Assembly (NCBI GenBank): GCA_025200525.1
Contig: CM045761.1
Coordinates: 205,254,254 to 205,318,253 of the forward strand
Direction of reading: 5' to 3'
From: Camellia lanceoleosa
Taxonomy: Eukaryota; Streptophyta; Magnoliopsida; Ericales; Theaceae
DNA: 64,000 nucleotides
Part shown: piece after piece, positions 58,809 through 64,000 of the stretch
Layout: each line of letters opens with the position of its first letter
How positions within the stretch are numbered: position 1 is the stretch's first letter
Made by a program: the position numbers and the translations under genes
Notes under the pieces: generated by a model
The model's database searches: none
Told to the model about the DNA's origin: nothing
What the model saw: only the letters and a program-made list of their open reading frames with translations

Positions 58809-60329
58809 ATTTGACCAAGCACCCAGGCAACCAACCAAGGAAGATGTTTTTTCAGTTGTCTATTATATCAACTTGTGGCGCAAAGGGCTGTGAGTGCAAG
58901 CATATACCTGAAAAGAGTTGTAAAGAAATGGAATGTTCAAATGACAACCTCCACACTAGATCAAATTAGTTTGTTTAATTCTACGTATCTAAATTGCATG
59001 CAGCATTCAATCAGGGCCGACGCCAGCATGTGCTTGATGGGGTCCCATTCCCCATCAAGCAAACAAAAATTAAAAAAAAAATTTATTGTTAATATTTTGT
59101 ATTATATAATTTGATTCTTTTACAAAATTAAGGACCCCATCAAATTAAAAATTAAAAATGTTTAATACAATAGTAATACTATCTCATTAGTATCATCATC
59201 TAATACCATTTTGTCATTTACCTTATCATGTATACGTGAAAGGAAATTATTCAATATTTCCGGAATATTATATCATCTTCTTTTAACCAATCATTATTCA
59301 ATATACGCTCATGTTCCCCAATCATCCAACATAATATCCCACCTGTCCATTTTCTCAACCAATCACAATACTATAGAATATCACGTATTTATATTTCAAA
59401 ATTACTAAATAATTATCCATATGTGAAAATATAGTTATGTTATGAGTAGAGTTCACTCTCCACATGTAAATTTGTTGTTGGTAGGTAATATTATGTGTCA
59501 ATAGTGATATTGTATCACCGTGACACTAAATTTTTACTGTATTTTGTAAACAGTTTTTAAAAATAATTTTTGAATTTTCATATTGTTGGTCTTTATTGAA
59601 CTTTTAAAAAATTTTAAGCAGATTTTTTTTTGACTTTTAATTCATTTAATTTAGATACACATAAAAAAATAAAATATTTGTGATTTTTTTAAATTACTAA
59701 ATATAAAAATTACAAAATTTCAGGATATTTTTCACAAATTTATTTTTTAAGTGCATCTAAAAAATGAATAAATTATATATAAAAAAAGATTACTAAAGAC
59801 AACAAAAGGTCCATGAGGAACCGAGGGTAGTAAGGGTTTTGCAGATTAGCGTAGGCTTTCTATTCCGGTCCAAAAAAAAAAAAAAAACTCAATAAATGTT
59901 CTTTAGTTTACAAAAAAAAATTATTTTTAAAATTTACAAAACGCTTATGAAATGACCGTATTTATAAAAATATCTAGAGTCGCCAATGCATTCAATCATA
60001 GGTCTTTCACAATGATATTACCTATACTTAACTGTATTTAATTATGAAGGTTTTTAGTCAATTCTTGGATGTGTTAATAGTTGGCCAGTTTACTTGAGAG
60101 ATTTGGAGATATATATGCTTTACAACAATGTACAAGAATTCATGAGCACAGTGCATCTATGAACAATAATTCCTCAACTTCGAACTACATATTATAGAAC
60201 AATCACAATATAAGAGATTTTATTATAGCAAAGCAGGCCTTGTCAAGCTTTATATGAGCAAACCTCAATAACCAAATTACATAACATCCTAGTGAAGAAA
60301 AAAGTGGAAGCTTAACTTGAAAATCAAAA
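58809..60329. other. AT-rich intergenic sequence with empty MITE site (copy 2)
   Basis: Counterpart of 9067-10756 without the MITE; the empty site reads cctatacttaactg near 60026-60040. No gene. Confidence 0.55.
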
Positions 60330-62227
60330 TCAAGTAGCTGCAAGACAAGTAATAATTTCATCAATATACTTATCTGAGCTTCCGCTTTCATCCACTGCCT
60401 CCTTAGCCAACTCCTTCCACCGCATAGCATTCTTCTTAATCTCCTGTCCTCTCTCTCCCTGCATAACTTCTCCGATGCATCTTTCAATTTCATCTGTAGT
60501 AGCAACACCTTTCTCATCCACCTTAGTTATAACTCCCACTCCCCAAACTTGCTCCACAAAATGTGCATTAGTTACCTGGTCTAAAAACTGTGGCATTGCA
60601 ACCACTGGCACTCCAAAGCTTATGGCCTCCACCGTGGAATTCCATCCGCAGTGTGATATGAAGCATCCCACAGCAGGATGGGCTAACACCTCCAACTGGG
60701 AGCACCACGTCACTACCAATCCCTTTTCTGATGTCTCCTCCACGAAACCACTGGGAAGCTTGCTCTGTTCATCTGACCTCACCACCCACAAGAAGCTGTT
60801 GTTGTTTTGCTTTAGGGCCTCTGCCATTTCAGCCGTTTGTTCTGCATTCAAACTTGCAACACTTCCAAACGAGACATACACAACAGACCCAGTATCCTTA
60901 GTGTTTAGCCACTTCAGGCAATCTTCATTCCGTGGCTTATACAGATGGAGGCCATAATCAGAGTCATTGTCCACTCTCTTGTCAAGGTAAATAGATGGCA
61001 CAGTTGGTCCAATTGTCCTAACAGGCCAGAGATTTGACATCCACTTCACTACCTACACTTCAGCATTCAACTTAGCAATATTTCTAACAAATAGATTGAA
61101 TATAATCCTAGAAAGCTGAACTTCAAAAGAAAAGTTAGAACCGTAAATATGACAGTTGCAAAGCAGGTCCACTTCAAATTCCAGTTAGATCTATAATTTC
61201 TTTTTTCTTATTTGGATCTCATTGAATTCAGACATAAGAGATATTCAACCAAATTGTCAAATTTAGATCAGGATCATATTTAGCGAATAGCCAAATCATC
61301 TAAATATGAAAAGATAAATGTTAATATGGAATATCATAATTACACACACACAACCAATTTGGACACTCTGTCATTATCTAATTGATTCAAGTCAATCCGA
61401 AGGGACATTGGATTGAGAATTATGGCTCGATCTATTGACACAAATTGCCATAATCTTGAATTGCTTGAACTTGGAAGGTAAAGGAATAGATTTTTTTTTT
61501 AAAAAAAAACAATAAAAAAATAAAAAAAATTGATATGCTTATTGCTTAGTCACGCAGAAAAGGAATTAAACATTTAACTCACCTCTCCTTCCAACTTATC
61601 GAAGGAGTTAAAAAGAATCCAATCTGCCTTCTCAATGTTGCTGAATTGCTCTAATACGTATCTGATCATAGGGGGATAACGACTTGTGTCAGAACCAAAC
61701 AATGGCATCTTTGGAATCCTGATCTCTGGCAAAGCAGGCATTGGAAAAGCAAGCACCGGCAGTGGCTCCTCTAATAAGTCAAGATGCATGGGGTAGTAAC
61801 TCGCAATGGCAGCACATGACTGTGTAAAAAATGCAGCTGCAGCTATGCCCAACTGCTTGGCTATGTTGAGAGCCCATGGCATATTACCATCATACACGAG
61901 ACACTTAACAGGATACTCAGAGCTTTCTAGTTTCCTGATGAGCTCAGTTACGCAACATGTGCCACTCGCTTCAAACCTATCAAGATAGCCCTTAAACCCT
62001 CCAGGTCCTTGAATCCCGCCTTCAGTGCAATCATCATATACTGGCTCAAAGGCAATTGACCCAGATCTACTAGGCATGGTTTTGGTAACTGAAAGAACGG
62101 TAGTTACGATGACTTTAAGTCCTTTTGAGGCCAAACGTTTAGAAAACTGGAGCATCGGATTGAGATGACCTTGCCCATAAAACGGGAATACAATAACGTG
62201 AGCTTTGTAAACTCTCTCTTCCTCCAT
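60330..62227 (-). CDS. UDP-glycosyltransferase, UGT74-like, intact
   Basis: Two exons: 62227-61583 (215 codons) and 61052-60330 (240 codons plus stop), joined across a 530-bp intron with GT-AG borders (GTGAGT donor, TGTAG acceptor) in phase 0; 455 residues, the usual length for family 1 plant UGTs. The start ATG at 62227 opens MEEERVYKAHVIVFPFYGQG. H21 in GQGH and D113 in VYDGN fit the catalytic His and its Asp partner. The 44-residue PSPG donor-binding box spans residues 331-374 from WCSQLEVLAH to the final DQ, with Trp at box position 22 and Gln at 44, the pattern of UDP-glucose users. No signal peptide, so cytosolic. UGT74 members glucosylate carboxyl or hydroxyl groups of phenolics, hormones or triterpenoids; the acceptor cannot be told from sequence. 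A frameshifted copy is at 10757-12645. Confidence 0.92.
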
Positions 62228-62846
62228 TCTTCTATAAAATGCTTGGTCTCAGCCTCTCAATATTTTCCAAGCTGTTAAAAGGCTGTATTTGTACCTCAAA
62301 TCAGTTTTGTATAAAAAAATAGATGGTGTTATAATTAACGATTGAAAAAAAAAATCTAATCAGATAGTTATTGATATCCGATCAACGTGATTTTTATTAG
62401 TATATAGTACTCGACCAGTTCTACATTGAGCGGTTCAGATTATCAAAATGGGACCGTGATGACCCCCACGGGCCGAACAAAACTGTCCAATGCAATGCCC
62501 GAAAAATAGCCAATAATTTCTTATCATTAATTCGGCTGTTCAGATTGTACCGCTATGGCCCACACATCTCTAATCTTCTCCTACACACTTTTTTATACAA
62601 TTTTTTAATACACATTTTTTTTATAAAAAGGCAAAAAATTAACCCAAACATCTATATTTCTTTCCTCAATTTTTTAGTCTAAAAAGACAAAAAATGTACT
62701 TATTTAACAACTCCTAAATTAAACAAATCAGTGTGTATATATGCATATGAAAAGCAAGTAATAATTATGAATATCAGAAAACAAATTCAGAACAAGTAAG
62801 AAAATTATCAACTAATAGAGGGGAGCATGGCAGCAGGGCATTGGAT
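62228..62846. other. UGT upstream region (copy 2)
   Basis: Counterpart of 12646-13266; no gene. Should contain the minus-strand UGT promoter. Confidence 0.4.
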
Positions 62847-62855
62847 GTGTTCCTT

Positions 62856-64000
62856 GCGAGAGGATCCTCTAGAGTAACCCTCTAGAGTGATCTCCTAAAG
62901 TGGATAATCGGACGGCTCAGAATAGTCCTCACCAAAACGACGTCGTTTTGGTGAGGAATTTCAAAAAAAAAAAAAAAAAAACCAGTTCGGGGATTTCAAA
63001 ACTTCCCCCCATATGAAGAACTATACAGACGGTGGGAAGAAGCGAGCGAAACGAGAGAGCGAAGAAGAGTTTGTTTGAGGCCGATACCTGCATCCCCGTC
63101 GCCCCGTCGTCGTGTCGTCGCCCCTGCTCTACTCCAACCGATTGAAACGTATATAGGTATAGTTCGATTTTGTTTTTTTTGGTCTCTTCTGAATCGAAGT
63201 TTTTGAATCTGTGGGTTTGTGTCTGAATCGAAGTTTCTCTTATACATATATGAACAAGGATTGTTTTTAAATTTACAGATTCATGTTTTAGAAGAGACCA
63301 AACCCACAGATTCATGTCTGAAGCTCTACACGAATCGATGCTCTTTATAGATTCAGACATCAATTTTAGTATCTGAACAATAAGATGGTAATATATTTTT
63401 AATTGTAATAAATATCTACCAAAATTAATAATTGAACCCTGAAAGAATCATTAGTATATGGAATTTAAACTTTGAAGCCCAAAACAAACACAACTGAACT
63501 CTCAAACTTATTTTAATAAGAGCCAGACTCAGAATTTTATTGAAAGTATTAGTGAAGTACTTATCAAAAAAAAAAAAAAAAGGGAACCAAACTACAAAAG
63601 AAATACATTGATCCTTAAAGGAGGCATGGCCAAACAGTTTGCAGTGGCTTATGTACTAGTAGAATTTAAACTGTAAGTCAAAATTGAATCCACCAAGAGT
63701 ATGCAGCACTGTTTATTGACTGAAGCAACATAAATAGTTTAGGTAACATATTTTTAATTATATATTTGGAACAATAGTTTAGATATATATATATATATAT
63801 ATACGTATATATAGATTTGAATTCGATTCTCTTTCTGCTTCATTATTATTGAATTAATTGAAGTATGATTTTGTGCTTATCATTTACGGTGTCACATTAG
63901 TATGTTTACTGGAAGTAGGTATCTGGTTGATTGTAATGTGTGTGCGCGCACATATATGGATGGAGTTATCATTTTCCAGTACAGAACAATATGGTTGGAA
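62856..64000 (+). mobile_element. MULE left end, copy 2 (truncated by window)
   Basis: Left TIR begins gcgag at 62856, preceded by target copy gtgttcctt (62847-62855). The transposase would start about 80 bp beyond the window edge. Confidence 0.85.
62927..62956. other. Perfect 30-bp palindrome in the MULE TIR
   Basis: cctcaccaaaacgac is followed directly by its reverse complement. The copies at 13344-13373 and 18541-18570 are near-palindromes with small changes. Confidence 0.9.

Larger units (their letters stand above)
49681..64000. repeat. Large direct duplication, copy 2 (right edge outside window)
   Basis: Collinear counterpart of 1-14373. Its left edge cannot be placed because copy 1 starts at the window edge; its right edge runs off the window. 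It keeps an open UGT reading frame where copy 1 is frameshifted, and it lacks the MITE seen in copy 1 at 10282-10448. Confidence 0.95.

Overview
The window is plant nuclear DNA, most likely from a woody eudicot (the lineage is an inference; I cannot name the species). Evidence: a UGT74-type glycosyltransferase with the usual single intron, two FAR1/FHY3-type proteins, a Tat-lineage Ty3/gypsy element with a second RNase H and an antisense ORF, Mutator-like and MITE-type DNA transposons, and long AT-rich noncoding stretches. Most of the window is repeats. Only one gene looks intact, the UGT at 60330-62227.

Large-scale layout. The first 14.4 kb (1-14373) is present again at 49681-64000, same orientation, offset about 49.6 kb, with both copies running off the window. 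An assembly gap (about 99 N at 23018-23116) lies between them, so this is either a tandem segmental duplication or a haplotig left in the assembly. The copies share a nested LTR-retrotransposon 3' half, a 44-codon ORF, a UGT gene and the left end of a Mutator-like element. Copy 1 has five small indels in the UGT and a 167-bp MITE that copy 2 lacks.

13.3-23 kb: a 5.37-kb Mutator-like element (13276-18641; TIRs over 100 bp, 9-bp target duplication) carries a decayed FAR1-domain transposase. Next to it, a 3.5-kb probable solo LTR (18924-22423, 5-bp target duplication) interrupts a MITE. 23-37.5 kb: a minus-strand FRS5-like FAR1-family gene (26804-28890) broken by small indels. Its 5' leader/promoter is duplicated 7.3 kb away (28960-29810 and 36286-37140), around an AT-rich stretch with small tandem duplications.

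37.5-58.3 kb: one Tat-lineage element (LTR, gag, protease, RT, two RNase H domains, integrase, antisense ORF, LTR). Its antisense ORF was hit by a minus-strand long-LTR sequence (46199-55467, target duplication cttgg), which was itself hit by a related 4.77-kb sequence (47016-51788, target duplication ctaac). Subtracting both restores the antisense frame across the junction. The Tat polyprotein carries many in-frame stops, mostly TAG.

58.3-64 kb: repeat of the right half of the duplicated block, with the intact UGT and the start of the second Mutator-like element. No operon-like or defence-system organisation is visible. The genes do not form a pathway; the window is best read as a transposon-rich interval around a duplicated UGT and an FRS gene.
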